Below, piece after piece: positions 37,291 to 46,190 of a stretch of DNA of 64,000 bases (its first letter is position 1; each line of letters begins with the position of its first letter). The notes under the pieces were generated by a model. That model saw only the letters and a list, made by a program, of their open reading frames with translations. It did not search any database and had not been told where the DNA came from. Both the position numbers and the translations under genes were made by a program. Source of the DNA: Methylorubrum salsuginis (GTDB lineage: Bacteria > Pseudomonadota > Alphaproteobacteria > Rhizobiales > Beijerinckiaceae); the NCBI RefSeq assembly GCF_900114375.1, contig NZ_FOSV01000014.1, forward strand, positions 62,001 to 126,000, in the 5' to 3' direction.

Positions 37291-38004
37291 TCAGCCGCCC
37301 GCGTCGGTGGCGACGAGCTGCCAGTTCGGATCGCGCGAGCCCAGCGTCCGGGCGAAGGTCCACACGTCGGGCACCTCGACGCCGGTCTCGGCATTGCCGT
37401 CGATCACCTTGCCCTCGGCGTCGCGGGTGGCGGTGATGAGGTTCGAGAGGAAGCGCACGGTGACCTGTGCGACCTTGTTCTTGACTTCGACGGCGACGAT
37501 CTCGGCCTTGTCGATCGAGATGAAGGTGGTCTCGGCGGTCTCGCGGCGCTTCTCGCGCTCGGAGATCACCCGCTCGAAGCCTTCGCACACTTCCTTCGAC
37601 AGCAGCGCCCGCAGGGTCTTGCGATCCCCCGTGGCGAAGGCGGTGACGATCGCCTCGTAGGCGCTCTTGGCGCCCTCCAGGAAGGCGCGCGGCTCGAAGG
37701 CGGGCTCGACCTGCACGATCTGCTCCAGGCCGCGGGCCACCGCCGAGCCCGGCTCGGCGATGCCGCGCCAGTCGCGCGGGGCCGCCTGAGCGGGGATCGG
37801 CTGGGCGCGGTCGGCGCCGGGCAGGCGCACGACGTTGTCGCCCTCCGAACGGGCGCCTGGCGCGTCGGTGCGGTTGCGCTCCACCGGGCGGAAGGGCGAG
37901 CGCTCCGTCCCGGTCTTCTGGCCCAGCACCGAGCGCAGCCGCCAGATGACGAAGACGGCCAGCGCCAGAAAAATCAGGGTGGTTGCGTCGAAGGAATCCT
38001 GCAT
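37291..38004 (-). CDS. Tim44-like domain protein (TimA-type)
   Basis: The 237-residue protein has one N-terminal membrane helix (TLIFLALAVFVIWRLRSVLG). A charged linker follows, then the Tim44/MRPL45 domain (RAFLEGAKSAYEAIVTAFATGDRKTLRALLS, VCEGFERVISEREKRRE, VTVRFLSNLITATRD). Alphaproteobacterial homologues of mitochondrial Tim44 are anchored at the inner membrane. Their exact role, in envelope protein assembly or membrane association, is not settled. The ATG at 38004 gives the correct N-terminal anchor. It heads the Tim44-mltA-smr operon and is divergent from secB, with which it is often neighbours. Confidence 0.9.
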   Translation of the reverse strand: MQDSFDATTLIFLALAVFVIWRLRSVLGQKTGTERSPFRPVERNRTDAPGARSEGDNVVRLPGADRAQPIPAQAAPRDWRGIAEPGSAVARGLEQIVQVEPAFEPRAFLEGAKSAYEAIVTAFATGDRKTLRALLSKEVCEGFERVISEREKRRETAETTFISIDKAEIVAVEVKNKVAQVTVRFLSNLITATRDAEGKVIDGNAETGVEVPDVWTFARTLGSRDPNWQLVATDAGG

Positions 38005-38659
38005 CACCGATCCGAATCGTGCCCGTCGCACGCGTGAGGCTGACACCCGAGGGCTGCCGGAGGGGGACCCCGCGCGATCCGTGCTCCCGCGGGGCCGGCC
38101 GGGGCGCCGCTCCTGCGGTCAGGGGCACGTCTCGCGAAGGGCTTTCGAGGCTCTGAGTGCTTCTCACGAAACTCCCGATCATCGTCGCGTTCCGTTCGGG
38201 CGCAACAATGCGGCGGAAGTCTCGTGAGCACTCTTAGCCGAGCCCGGCGCAAGGAGCGAGCCGGAAGCTTGGCATCTTGAAGGCGAATGTCTCCGGCGTC
38301 GAGAACCCTATGACTCCACCCTGGACTTCCCCGTGATATGGGTGGGTCCGCGCGCGATTCCAGGCGCCCCGCCGAGGCAATCGCCCGCAGGGCTGGCTCG
38401 AAACAGTCTCGAAGCCGCATGAGCGGCGGCAAGAGTGCAACGGGCCTCGGTGGGAGCCGAGCGAAAGCCCAAGGTCGCGGAGGCGACCGCAGACGACCGA
38501 GGCGAACAAAAACCCGGCACCGGGGCGATCGCCCTGGTCCCGGGCAAATCCTCCGGCTTGTTCGCGGCGGGGCGGCATGTTAGCGCGCTGCCCGCGCCGG
38601 AAAAGGGCGCGCCGGCGTCACAACCGCCGCGCAGCAACGACGCGAGGAGGAGATTCGTC
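38005..38659. other. 655-bp unassigned region between Tim44-like gene and secB
   Basis: No convincing gene is present; open frames lack ribosome binding sites and familiar composition. The segment 38155-38233 has imperfect inverted arms: GAGTGCTTCTCACGAAACT against the reverse complement of AGTCTCGTGAGCACTC, with a 3-nt bulge and one mismatch. The base composition of 38260-38340 is less GC-biased than its surroundings. It must carry promoters for both divergent operons; a small RNA or decayed mobile element is possible. Confidence 0.45.
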
Positions 38660-39163
38660 ATGGCCGACACCGCGGCACCCAACGGCAACGGCGCCCAGGA
38701 CGGCGACCTCACCCCCGCGATCAACGCGCTGGCGCAGTACACCAAGGACCTGTCGTTCGAGAACCCGAACGCCCCGCGCTCGCTGCAGCCGCAGGAGGGT
38801 GGGCCGCAGATCAACATCCAGGTGAACGTCAACGCCTCGCAGCTCGCCGAAGCCGACTTCGAGGTCGAGCTGTCGCTGGAGGGCGACGCCAAGATCAAGA
38901 ACGACGTGCTGTTCAAGTTCGAGCTGAAGTACGGCGGCGTGTTCCGGATGCGCAACATCCCGCAGGATCAGATCCACCCGGCGGTGATGATCGAGTGCCC
39001 GCGCCTGCTGTTCCCGTTCGCGCGCCAGATCGTCGCCGAAGCCGTGCGCAACGGCGGCTTCCCGCCCCTCTACATCGACCCGATCGATTTCGTCGGCCTC
39101 TACCGCCAGAAGATGGAAGAGGCCCAGGCCGCCCAGGGCCAGGGTGCCCCGCTCGCCTCTTGA
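38660..39163 (+). CDS. secB: Protein-export chaperone SecB
   Basis: The 167-residue protein has the SecB core: QYTKDLSFENPNAPRSL, QINIQVNVNASQL, VELSLEGDAKIKNDVLFKFELKYGGVF, ECPRLLFPFARQIVAEAVRNGGFPPLYIDPIDF. The flexible acidic/Gln-rich tail ends in AQGQGAPLAS. It forms tetramers that hold preproteins unfolded and hand them to SecA. The ATG at 38660 follows GAGGAGGAG. A terminator-like hairpin lies 25 bp after the stop, so it is probably monocistronic. Confidence 0.96.
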   Translation: MADTAAPNGNGAQDGDLTPAINALAQYTKDLSFENPNAPRSLQPQEGGPQINIQVNVNASQLAEADFEVELSLEGDAKIKNDVLFKFELKYGGVFRMRNIPQDQIHPAVMIECPRLLFPFARQIVAEAVRNGGFPPLYIDPIDFVGLYRQKMEEAQAAQGQGAPLAS

Positions 39164-39188
39164 GGCGGGACGATCCGTCAGTTTTGAG

Positions 39189-39220
39189 AGGGCTCCGGCG
39201 CCAACGCGTCGGAGCCCTTA
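39189..39220 (+). terminator. Intrinsic-type terminator of secB
   Basis: Arms AGGGCTCCG (39189-39197) and CGGAGCCCT (39210-39218) pair perfectly, followed by TATCATAT, which is the most AT-rich stretch nearby. Confidence 0.65.
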
Positions 39221-39334
39221 TCATATGTCAATGATCGGATCGGCACTGTGGCCGGCGCGCCGCATTCCGCCCGGAAGGGTTGTGCTAGGCGAATCTTCGC
39301 TGCCGCCTCGGCAGGGGTTTCGAGCCGTCCGACC

Positions 39335-39937
39335 ATGTTCCGCCTCTCGCTTGCCGCGCTGCTCCTGGCCGTCGGCCTCTCCGCCTGCGCCACCGTCGCG
39401 CCCAACACCCTGTCACCGCAGGAAACGGCCGACCTCAAATTCACGAGCCTCGAGGTCGTGGTCCCGCCCGAGACGCGGATCGACTGGTCCTCGGCGGAGG
39501 ACGATTACCTGAGCGAGCGAAAGCTCTCCCGGACCGATCCGGCCCTGGTCGTCACCCCGGAGGCGCGCGCCCATCTGCGCAACCTCGCAGCCGCCCGCTT
39601 GAAGGCGAAGCTCCAGCGCGTGATCGCCGAGCGCCCCGCCGGCACGCGCCCGGTGCGCCTCGTCGCGACGATCAGGGAGGTCTCGATCCCGTCTGCCGTC
39701 AAACGCGTCATCATCGGCGGCACCCCCTCGATCCGCGGCGACGTCGACGTGATCGACGCCCGCACGGGTGCCCTGCTGACGACCTATCGCGGGGCATTGG
39801 GCACCAAATATGCCGGCAACGGTGTCTACGGTGTCATCGGCGATGGCCTCGCCCAAGCCATGGGCGCCGACGACCTCTACGACCGCGCCGCCGCCGACTA
39901 TGCGGACGGCTTCGGAGACTGGCTCAAGCCGCGCTGA
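39335..39937 (+). CDS. Predicted outer-membrane or periplasmic lipoprotein
   Basis: The 200-residue protein begins MFRLSLAALLLAVGLSAC, giving a lipobox LSAC with Cys at 18. The mature part reads LEVVVPPETRIDWSSAEDDYL, RNLAAARLKAKLQRVIAERP, VRLVATIREVSIPSAVKRVIIGG, DVDVIDARTGALLTTYRGA. This is reminiscent of DUF4410-type lipoproteins with a curli-secretion (CsgG-like) fold. No firm family can be assigned. The ATG at 39335 gives the lipobox at the correct place. It is 170 bp from secB and 176 bp from the MFS gene. Confidence 0.75.
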   Translation: MFRLSLAALLLAVGLSACATVAPNTLSPQETADLKFTSLEVVVPPETRIDWSSAEDDYLSERKLSRTDPALVVTPEARAHLRNLAAARLKAKLQRVIAERPAGTRPVRLVATIREVSIPSAVKRVIIGGTPSIRGDVDVIDARTGALLTTYRGALGTKYAGNGVYGVIGDGLAQAMGADDLYDRAAADYADGFGDWLKPR

Positions 39938-40113
39938 GGCGCCACGCCGCAGCCGCCGAAACGGTTTTGGGCGGCAGAGGCTTACGGCCGCGCTTCCCCC
40001 GGGAAGGCCGGGCGCGAGCTCTGACAAATGAGAAATTTTCCCGTCTGCGGAGTTATGGCCGAGCAAGGGCGCCTCCGACGGGGGCGCCCCTCACGGCTCG
40101 ACCGAAGGATCCG

Positions 40114-41364
40114 ATGGCGCCCACGACCCACCTCGCCCTGATCAACGTCTTCATCGGCGACATCCAGGGAGGGCTGGGGCCGTTCCTCGGCACGTGGCTG
40201 GCGCAGCAGCGCCAGTGGAGTCCCTCCGAGATCGGGCTCGTCACCACCCTCGTCGGCGGCGGGGCGCTGCTGCTGAGCGGGCCGTTCGGCGCCCTGGTCG
40301 ACCGGATCGAGCGCCCGCGCCTCCTCGTCGTGCTGTCCTGCGCGGCGATCCTGGCCGGCACCCTGCTGCTGCTGCCGGCCCAGGGCTTCGTACCGGTGCT
40401 GGCGGCGCAGTTCCTGGCCGCGGCGGGCGGCACGCTGTTGCTGCTGGCGGTGACCGCCCTGACCCTCGGCGTCGTCGGCAAGGAGGCGTTTCCGCGCCAG
40501 CAGGGCCGCAACCAGGCCTTCAACCATGTCGGCATCCTGATCGCCGCCGGCCTCATCACCCTCGGCACCGCCCGGTTCGGGCCGGCGGTGGCGTTCTGGG
40601 TGCTCGGCGCCATGGCGGCGGCGGCGATCGCCGCCACCCTCGCCATGCCGGCGGATGCCTGGAATTGCCGCCGCTCCTTCGGCTGGAAGGAGGAGGACGA
40701 GAAAGCGCCCGACCGCTCGCCCTACCGCCAGATTTTCTCCGACACCCGCCTCCTCGTGCTCGCCGTGGCGCTCGCCCTGTTCCAGCTCGGCAATGGCGGC
40801 ATGTTGAGCCTGCTCGGCCAAAAACTCGTCCACACCACCGCCGACCCGGTCGCCTGGACCGCCCGCTACGTCATGGTCGCCCAGCTCGTGATGGTGCCGG
40901 TGGCGCTGATGGCCGGGTCGCTCGCCGACCGGAGCGGCCGGCGCCAGCTTCTCATCGCCGCCTGCCTCGCCCTGCCGGTGCGGGCGGCGATCTCGGCCTT
41001 CGTCGACGATCCGTATTGGCTGATCCTGGCCGAGGTGCTCGACGGCGTCTCCTCGGGCATCATCGGCGTCGCCGTGCCGGTGGTGGTGGCCGACCTCACC
41101 TGGGGCACGGGCCGGACCCAGACCGTGCTCGGCTTCGTCAACGCCGTGCAGGGCGCGGGCGGGGCGCTCTCGGCCTGGTACGGCGGGCTGGCCCAGGGCT
41201 GGTTCGGCTGGACCGGCAGCTTCCTCGCCCTCGGCGCGGCCGGCGTCGCGGCGCTCGCTCTGGTCTGGTGGCTCGCCGCCACCACCGAGGAGAGCCGGGC
41301 GCAACGCCGCCACGCCCGCAAGGCCGAGCGCCGCAAGGCCCGCACCGCCGAGAGCGCGGCCTGA
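40114..41364 (+). CDS. Major facilitator superfamily transporter
   Basis: The 416-residue protein has 11-12 membrane segments and the MFS loop motif after the second helix (GPFGALVDRIERPRLLV). A second half-repeat loop reads GSLADRSGRRQLL. It begins THLALINVFIGDIQGGLGPFLG, and its tail is strongly basic (AQRRHARKAERRKAR). It fits the drug/sugar-type MFS found near housekeeping genes in Methylobacterium. The substrate and direction of transport cannot be told. The ATG at 40114 is preceded by GAAGGAT. Confidence 0.85.
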   Translation: MAPTTHLALINVFIGDIQGGLGPFLGTWLAQQRQWSPSEIGLVTTLVGGGALLLSGPFGALVDRIERPRLLVVLSCAAILAGTLLLLPAQGFVPVLAAQFLAAAGGTLLLLAVTALTLGVVGKEAFPRQQGRNQAFNHVGILIAAGLITLGTARFGPAVAFWVLGAMAAAAIAATLAMPADAWNCRRSFGWKEEDEKAPDRSPYRQIFSDTRLLVLAVALALFQLGNGGMLSLLGQKLVHTTADPVAWTARYVMVAQLVMVPVALMAGSLADRSGRRQLLIAACLALPVRAAISAFVDDPYWLILAEVLDGVSSGIIGVAVPVVVADLTWGTGRTQTVLGFVNAVQGAGGALSAWYGGLAQGWFGWTGSFLALGAAGVAALALVWWLAATTEESRAQRRHARKAERRKARTAESAA

Positions 41365-41439
41365 GGCCTTTTGTGCCCGGAACAGGCCCGTCGGCCGACC
41401 GGTTCACCGACCTGATCTCTGCAAGGCGGATTGAGGCCG

Positions 41440-41946
41440 ATGGACCGCACCCTGAATCATTCCGGCGACGGCCGCACGATTCACGCCTACGAACCGCGCG
41501 CCGTGCCCTGGCTCAGCGTGATGTTCGGCTACGGGCCGATGCTGCCGTTCCTCGGGGGGGCCGCGCTGGTCTGGCTGCTGCGGGGCGAGGCGGCCGAGGC
41601 GATCTTCCGGCTCACGCTGCTGTGGGCTTGTGCGATCCTGCTCTTTCTGTCGGGCGTGCGCCGGGGCGTCAGCTTCCGCACCGAGGGCGGGGCGCGGGCG
41701 ACGCAGATCGTCACGATGCTGGGGCTGTTTCTCCTCGGCTTCTTCGCGCTCGTGGCCTTCGCGATGGGATCGGTCGTCCCCGCCCTCGTCCTGCTGATGC
41801 TGGGCTTCGCCGCCATCGCGGTGCTCGATCCCATCGCCGCGCGGCGCGGGGAGGCACCGCTGTTCTTCGAGCGGCTGCGCCCGTTCCAGATGCCGCTCGC
41901 CGTGCTAGGACTGGCCGCCCTCCTCGCCCACCGCTTGCTCGCCTGA
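41440..41946 (+). CDS. DUF3429 family membrane protein
   Basis: The 168-residue protein has five hydrophobic segments, including GYGPMLPFLGGAALVWLL and LLFLSGVRRGVSFRTEGG. The GYGPMLPF...LSGVRRG pattern is the mark of the DUF3429 family of small inner-membrane proteins. It begins at ATG 41440, preceded by GCAAGGCGGA. The next gene starts right after its stop (41948), implying cotranscription with csaA. No function is known for the family. Confidence 0.8.
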   Translation: MDRTLNHSGDGRTIHAYEPRAVPWLSVMFGYGPMLPFLGGAALVWLLRGEAAEAIFRLTLLWACAILLFLSGVRRGVSFRTEGGARATQIVTMLGLFLLGFFALVAFAMGSVVPALVLLMLGFAAIAVLDPIAARRGEAPLFFERLRPFQMPLAVLGLAALLAHRLLA

Positions 41947-41947
41947 C

Positions 41948-42319
41948 ATGCATGTCCGCCACGATCCGCAGGCACCGGAATCCGAAAAGATCGATTTCGA
42001 CGCGTTCCTGGCGGTCGATATCCGCCTCGGCACGGTCGTTTCCGCCGAGCCGTTTCCGGAGGCCCGCAAGCCGGCCCTGAAGCTCGTGATCGATTTCGGG
42101 CCGGTGATCGGCGCCAAGCGCTCCTCGGCGCAGATCACCGAGCACTACACGCCGGACGCGCTGCTCGGCCGGCAGGTCGCGGCCGTCGTGAACTTCCCGC
42201 CCCGCCAGATCGGAAAATTCCTGTCCGAGGTGCTGACCCTCGGTTTCGCCGACGAGGGCGGCGCGGTGGTGCTGTTCCGGCCCGACCGGCCGGTGCCCGA
42301 CGGGAGCCGGCTGTTCTGA
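41948..42319 (+). CDS. csaA: tRNA-binding-domain chaperone-like protein CsaA
   Basis: The 123-residue protein is a single EMAP/tRNA-binding OB-fold: FLAVDIRLGTVVSAEPFPEARKPALKLVIDFG, then SSAQITEHYTPDALLGRQVAAVVNFPPRQIGKFLSEVLTLGF. The length and motifs match CsaA, proposed as a chaperone/export-related protein in Bacillus and widespread in proteobacteria. The start ATG overlaps a CATG repeat at the DUF3429 stop, so the two genes are likely one transcript. The hisS gene follows by 91 bp. Confidence 0.9.
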   Translation: MHVRHDPQAPESEKIDFDAFLAVDIRLGTVVSAEPFPEARKPALKLVIDFGPVIGAKRSSAQITEHYTPDALLGRQVAAVVNFPPRQIGKFLSEVLTLGFADEGGAVVLFRPDRPVPDGSRLF

Positions 42320-42410
42320 GCCGCCGGTCGGAGGCATGCTTGCCGCCGCGCCGCCGCCTGCGATAGAGCCGGGCCTCAATTCCCGAAGAAAAATCCTGAG
42401 CGGCGACGAC

Positions 42411-43922
42411 ATGGCCAAGGCCGAGACCCTGAAACCCCGCCTGCCGCGCGGCTTTCCCGACCGCACCGAGGCCGACCTGCTGGCGCAGGGCCGGATGCTG
42501 GAGACGATCCGGCAGACCTTCGACCTCTACGGCTTCGAGGCGCTGGAGACCCCGTTCGTCGAATACACCGAGGCGCTCGGCAAATTCCTGCCCGATCTCG
42601 ATCGGCCGAACGAGGGCGTCTTCTCGTTCCAGGACGACGACGAGCAGTGGCTCAGCTTACGCTACGACCTCACCGCGCCACTCGCCCGGCACGTGGCGGA
42701 AAACTTCGATTCGATCCCGAAGCCCTATCGCAGCTACCGGGCCGGCTACGTCTTCCGCAACGAGAAGCCGGGCCCCGGCCGCTTCCGCCAGTTCATGCAG
42801 TTCGATGCCGACATCGTCGGGGCGGCCTCGGTCGCGGCCGACGCCGAGACCTGCATGCTGATGGCCGACACCCTCGACCGGCTCGGGCTCGGCGGCCAGT
42901 ACGTCGTCAAGGTCAACAACCGCAAGGTCTTGGACGGCGTGATGGAGGCCATCGGGCTGGCGGGCGCCGACAAGGCCGGCCAGCGCCTCACGGTGCTGCG
43001 CGCCATCGACAAGCTCGACCGGCTGGGCGCGGACGGCGTGCGCCAGCTGCTCGGCCCCGGCCGCAAGGACGAGAGCGGCGACTTCACCAAGGGCGCGGGG
43101 CTGGCCGACGAGGCCATCGAGCGCATCCTCGCCTATGTCGGCTTCGAGGCCGCCCCCCATGACGGCGCCGACCGGCTCGCCTTCTGGGAAAAGTTCTTCG
43201 GGTCCTGGCACGCGGTGGTGGGCGAGTCCGAGACCGGCCGCGAGGGCATCGCCGAATTGCACGCCATCATGCGGCTGTGCGAGGCGGCGGGCTACGGCCA
43301 CGACCGGGTCCGCGCCGACCCTTCCGTGGTGCGCGGCCTCGAATACTACACCGGCCCGGTCTACGAGGCCGAGCTGACCTTCCCGGTCACCAACGAGGAC
43401 GGCCAGACCGTGCGCTTCGGCTCGGTCGCGGGCGGCGGGCGCTACGACGGGCTGGTCGGCCGTTTTCGGAGTGAGCCGGTGCCGGCGACCGGCTTCTCCA
43501 TCGGCGTGTCGCGGCTGTTCTCGGCGCTGCGGCTGACGAAGAGCCCGCTGGTCGAAGGCGCGGCCAAGCCCGGCCCGGTGGTGGTGCTGGTGCTCGATCG
43601 CGAGAACGTCGCCGAATACCAAGCGCTCGTCGCGCGGCTGCGGGCGGAAAACATCCGGGCCGAGCTCTATCTCGGCGCCGCCGGCATGAAGGCGCAGATG
43701 AAGTACGCCGACCGCCGCCGGGCCCCGGCCGTGGTGATCCAGGGCTCGAACGAGCGCGAGGCCGGCGAGGTCCAGATCAAGGACCTGATCCAGGGCGCCC
43801 AGGCCGCCGCCGCCATCGCCAGCAACGCCGAATGGAAGGCCGCGCGCCCGGCTCAAGTGTCGGTGCCGGTGGAGCGGATGGTCGAGGCCGTGCGCGAGGT
43901 GCTGGCGCGGCATTTCGGGTAA
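42411..43922 (+). CDS. hisS: Histidyl-tRNA synthetase (alphaproteobacterial type)
   Basis: The 503-residue class II synthetase has motif 1 (FEALETPFVEYTE), motif 2 (YRAGYVFRNEKPGPGRFRQF), the histidine A motif RGLEYYTGPVYE, and GGGRYDGLVGRF. The C-terminal anticodon-binding domain follows (VVVLVLDRENVAEYQALVARLR). It is longer than E. coli HisRS (424), with an insertion between motif 2 and the HisA box. It belongs to the divergent HisRS found in many alphaproteobacteria, whose tRNA-His lacks the usual extra G at -1. The ATG at 42411 starts MAKAETLKPRLPRGFPDR. A strong hairpin follows the gene. Confidence 0.95.
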   Translation: MAKAETLKPRLPRGFPDRTEADLLAQGRMLETIRQTFDLYGFEALETPFVEYTEALGKFLPDLDRPNEGVFSFQDDDEQWLSLRYDLTAPLARHVAENFDSIPKPYRSYRAGYVFRNEKPGPGRFRQFMQFDADIVGAASVAADAETCMLMADTLDRLGLGGQYVVKVNNRKVLDGVMEAIGLAGADKAGQRLTVLRAIDKLDRLGADGVRQLLGPGRKDESGDFTKGAGLADEAIERILAYVGFEAAPHDGADRLAFWEKFFGSWHAVVGESETGREGIAELHAIMRLCEAAGYGHDRVRADPSVVRGLEYYTGPVYEAELTFPVTNEDGQTVRFGSVAGGGRYDGLVGRFRSEPVPATGFSIGVSRLFSALRLTKSPLVEGAAKPGPVVVLVLDRENVAEYQALVARLRAENIRAELYLGAAGMKAQMKYADRRRAPAVVIQGSNEREAGEVQIKDLIQGAQAAAAIASNAEWKAARPAQVSVPVERMVEAVREVLARHFG

Positions 43923-43954
43923 TCAGGAATCCGGCCCACTCGCGCGGCAGGGTC

Positions 43955-43993
43955 GCGCGGGTCTCCTCCCCCTTGTGAGGAGGGGACCCGCGC
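43955..43993. terminator. Long hairpin between convergent hisS and cheR
   Basis: Arms GCGCGGGTCTCCTCCCC (43955-43971) and GAGGAGGGGACCCGCGC (43977-43993) pair with two mismatches around a 5-nt loop. It is placed to act in both directions. Similar CCTCCCCC...GGGGAGG hairpins occur elsewhere (for example 56164-56187). Confidence 0.5.
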
Positions 43994-44032
43994 TTGATGC
44001 GGTCAGCGCATCAGGGAGCACACCCCGCCGCC

Positions 44033-44887
44033 TCAGAACCCCGCCGCGAGCCTCTGCGGCGCCGCCGCTCGGTGGGTCGCCCCCTGGCGGTAGAGGCCGC
44101 GATGCTGGCCGTCCGGCACCAGCGCCTCGGTAAGGCCGATCACCGTCTCGGCGGCGCCGAGCAGCACGGCCCCGTCGGGGGTGAGCGCCTTGGCGATCCG
44201 CTCCAGCACGTCGGCCTTGGTCGGGGCGTCGAAGTAGATCAGCACGTTGCGGCAATAGACGATGTCGAACTGCCCGAGATGGTCGAACGGGTGCAGCAGG
44301 TTGAGCGGGCGGTAGCTCACCATGTTGGTGAGCTGCGGGCTGATGCGCCACTGCTCGCCCACCTGCGTGAAGTGCTTGACGAGGAGTTGCACGGGCAGGC
44401 CGCGCTGCACCTCGAAATGGCTGTAGAGGCCGAGGCGGGCCTTCTCCAGCACCTCGGTCGAGAGATCGGTGCCGACGATCTCGACCTGCCAGCCCACGAG
44501 CTGGGCCGCCGCCTCGTGGATCAGCATGGCGAGCGAGTAGGGCTCCTGGCCGGTCGAGGCCGCTGCCGACCAGATCCGCAGGCGCCGGGTCGAGGCGCGG
44601 GCCGCGATGGCGCGGGGCAGCAGCACGTCGCGGAACAGGTCGAACGGGGCGCGGTCGCGGAAGAAGAACGTCTCGTTCGTCGTCATCGCCTCGACCACGG
44701 CCTGCTCCATCGGGCCCTCCCGCGACAGGCGCAGGGCGCCGACGAGGTCGGACAGCGTGGCGAGGTTGAAGCGGCGGCAGACCGGCGAGAGGCGGCTCTC
44801 GACGAGGTAGCGCTTCTCCGGTCCGAGCGCGAGGCCGGATCGCTTCTTCAGGTATTCGCGCAGGAAGGTGAAATCCGCCTCGGTCAT
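44033..44887 (-). CDS. cheR: Chemotaxis protein methyltransferase CheR
   Basis: The 284-residue protein has the CheR N-terminal helical domain (FTFLREYLKKRSGLALGPEKRYLVESRL). The SAM-dependent methyltransferase fold includes TTNETFFFRD, RIWSAAASTGQEPYSLAML and FDIVYCRNVLIYFDAPTKADVLERI. It methylates glutamates on chemoreceptors. There is no TPR extension; the C-terminus ends in a short basic tail. The ATG at 44887 overlaps the cheB stop (ATGA), so translation is coupled. It is the last gene of the operon. Confidence 0.95.
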   Translation of the reverse strand: MTEADFTFLREYLKKRSGLALGPEKRYLVESRLSPVCRRFNLATLSDLVGALRLSREGPMEQAVVEAMTTNETFFFRDRAPFDLFRDVLLPRAIAARASTRRLRIWSAAASTGQEPYSLAMLIHEAAAQLVGWQVEIVGTDLSTEVLEKARLGLYSHFEVQRGLPVQLLVKHFTQVGEQWRISPQLTNMVSYRPLNLLHPFDHLGQFDIVYCRNVLIYFDAPTKADVLERIAKALTPDGAVLLGAAETVIGLTEALVPDGQHRGLYRQGATHRAAAPQRLAAGF

Positions 44888-46038
44888 GCCGCGCTCCCGC
44901 CGATGGCGGTGCGCAGGGCCGAGCCGATCTCGGGCAGCGGCAGGACGGCGTGGCACAGACCCGCCTTGGCCACGCTGCCGGGCATGCCCCATACCGTGCT
45001 GGTGGCCTCGTCCTGGGCCATGAGCTGCCCGCCCGCCTCGACCAGGGCGCGGGAGCCCGCGGTGCCGTCCGAGCCCATGCCGGTGAGGATCACGCTGAGC
45101 GTCGCGGGGCCGTAGAGCGCGGCGGCGTCGAGGAACAGCACGTCCACGGCCGGACGGCAGAAATTGACCGGTGGCCCGTCGTCGAGGCGGATCACCGGGT
45201 CGGCGGCGGAACCCGACAGCCGCATGTGGCGGCCCCCCGGCGCGACGTAGATGCGGCCGGGCTGGACCCGCTCGTCGGCCTTGCCCTCCGCCGCCGGAAT
45301 GCCGACCCGGGCGCCGAGATGCTCGGCGAAGACCGCCGTGAAGACCGGCGGCATGTGCTGGACGATCAGCACCGGGAGGCGCCGCAGGGTCGCCGCGCCG
45401 ATCTTTTCGAGAACCTCGCCCACCGCCTTGGGGCCGCCGGTGGAGGAGCCGACCAGCAGGACGCGCGGGGCGGTGACGGTGCGCGGGCGCGGGCGCAGCG
45501 TCACGGTGCCGGACAGGCGCGAGACCGGAGCGGGGGCCGCCGTCTGCGTCGAGGAGGCGGGCTCGACCGCGGTCGGGACCGGCCGGCGCCGGGCGCGGGC
45601 GGCGCCGAAGACGCGGATGCGCTCGAGCAAGTCGGCGCGGAAGCCGTCGGAGGTGGTGACGCCGCGGTTGCTCTCGGGCTTGGGGATGTAATCGACGGCG
45701 CCGAGCGACAGGCAGCGCAGCGACACGTCGGCGTTGCGCTGAGTCAGCGTCGACATCATCACGACCTGCACGCCGGGCTGGCGCGCCAGGATCAGCGGCA
45801 GGGCCTGGATGCCGTCGAGTTCCGGCATCTCGATGTCGAGGAGTACCACGTCGGGGGCGCAGCGCGCCAGGGCATCGACGGCGGCGCGGCCGTTGGGAGC
45901 GGTGGCGACCACCTCGTGGCCGGCTTCCCCCAGCCAGCGCGAGACCAGCCCGCGCACCACCGCGGAATCGTCGGCGACCAGGACCTTCACGGCGCTGCGC
46001 GCCGCCGCGGCTGGAGCGAGGGCCTGGATTGCCGACAT
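44884..46038 (-). CDS. cheB: Chemotaxis response regulator protein-glutamate methylesterase CheB
   Basis: The 384-residue protein has an N-terminal receiver (VLVADDSAVVRGLVSRWL, phospho-Asp in VVLLDIEMPELDG, Lys in DYIPKPE). A Pro/Arg/Thr linker and the methylesterase domain follow, with catalytic Ser in VGSSTGGPKAV, His in VQHMPPVFTAVF and Asp in TGMGSDGTAG. It removes methyl groups from receptors after phosphorylation by CheA. The ATG at 46038 starts MSAIQALAP; an upstream in-frame start adds a repeat-derived extension. The upstream gap of 234 bp is filled by repeats. Confidence 0.95.
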   Translation of the reverse strand: MSAIQALAPAAAARSAVKVLVADDSAVVRGLVSRWLGEAGHEVVATAPNGRAAVDALARCAPDVVLLDIEMPELDGIQALPLILARQPGVQVVMMSTLTQRNADVSLRCLSLGAVDYIPKPESNRGVTTSDGFRADLLERIRVFGAARARRRPVPTAVEPASSTQTAAPAPVSRLSGTVTLRPRPRTVTAPRVLLVGSSTGGPKAVGEVLEKIGAATLRRLPVLIVQHMPPVFTAVFAEHLGARVGIPAAEGKADERVQPGRIYVAPGGRHMRLSGSAADPVIRLDDGPPVNFCRPAVDVLFLDAAALYGPATLSVILTGMGSDGTAGSRALVEAGGQLMAQDEATSTVWGMPGSVAKAGLCHAVLPLPEIGSALRTAIGGSAA

Positions 46039-46140
46039 CTGTTTCGTGCCTCCGCAGGAGGAAGGGGAGCGAGGTCCTGCGGCCTCCCCGGGCCGCTCGG
46101 AAGGGGGCCGCGCGCGAGGCGCGCGACCGCTGGCTTTCGA

Positions 46141-46180
46141 GAGCATCGTGCTGGATACGGCATCCAGACGAGGCTCTAGG
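46141..46180. repeat. 40-bp dispersed repeat, copy 1 (in the cheY-cheB gap)
   Basis: GAGCATCGTGCTGGATACGG followed by CATCCAGACGAGGCTCTAGG aligns with 54292-54334, with a few substitutions and a 3-nt insertion. It contains an internal CTGGAT/ATCCAG dyad. Confidence 0.55.
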
Positions 46181-46190
46181 TCATCGAGTG

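Noticed and set aside
38234..38578. A 114-codon minus-strand frame in the gap before secB
   Set aside because: No start signal, no recognisable family, and amino-acid composition unlike neighbouring proteins; treated as non-coding.
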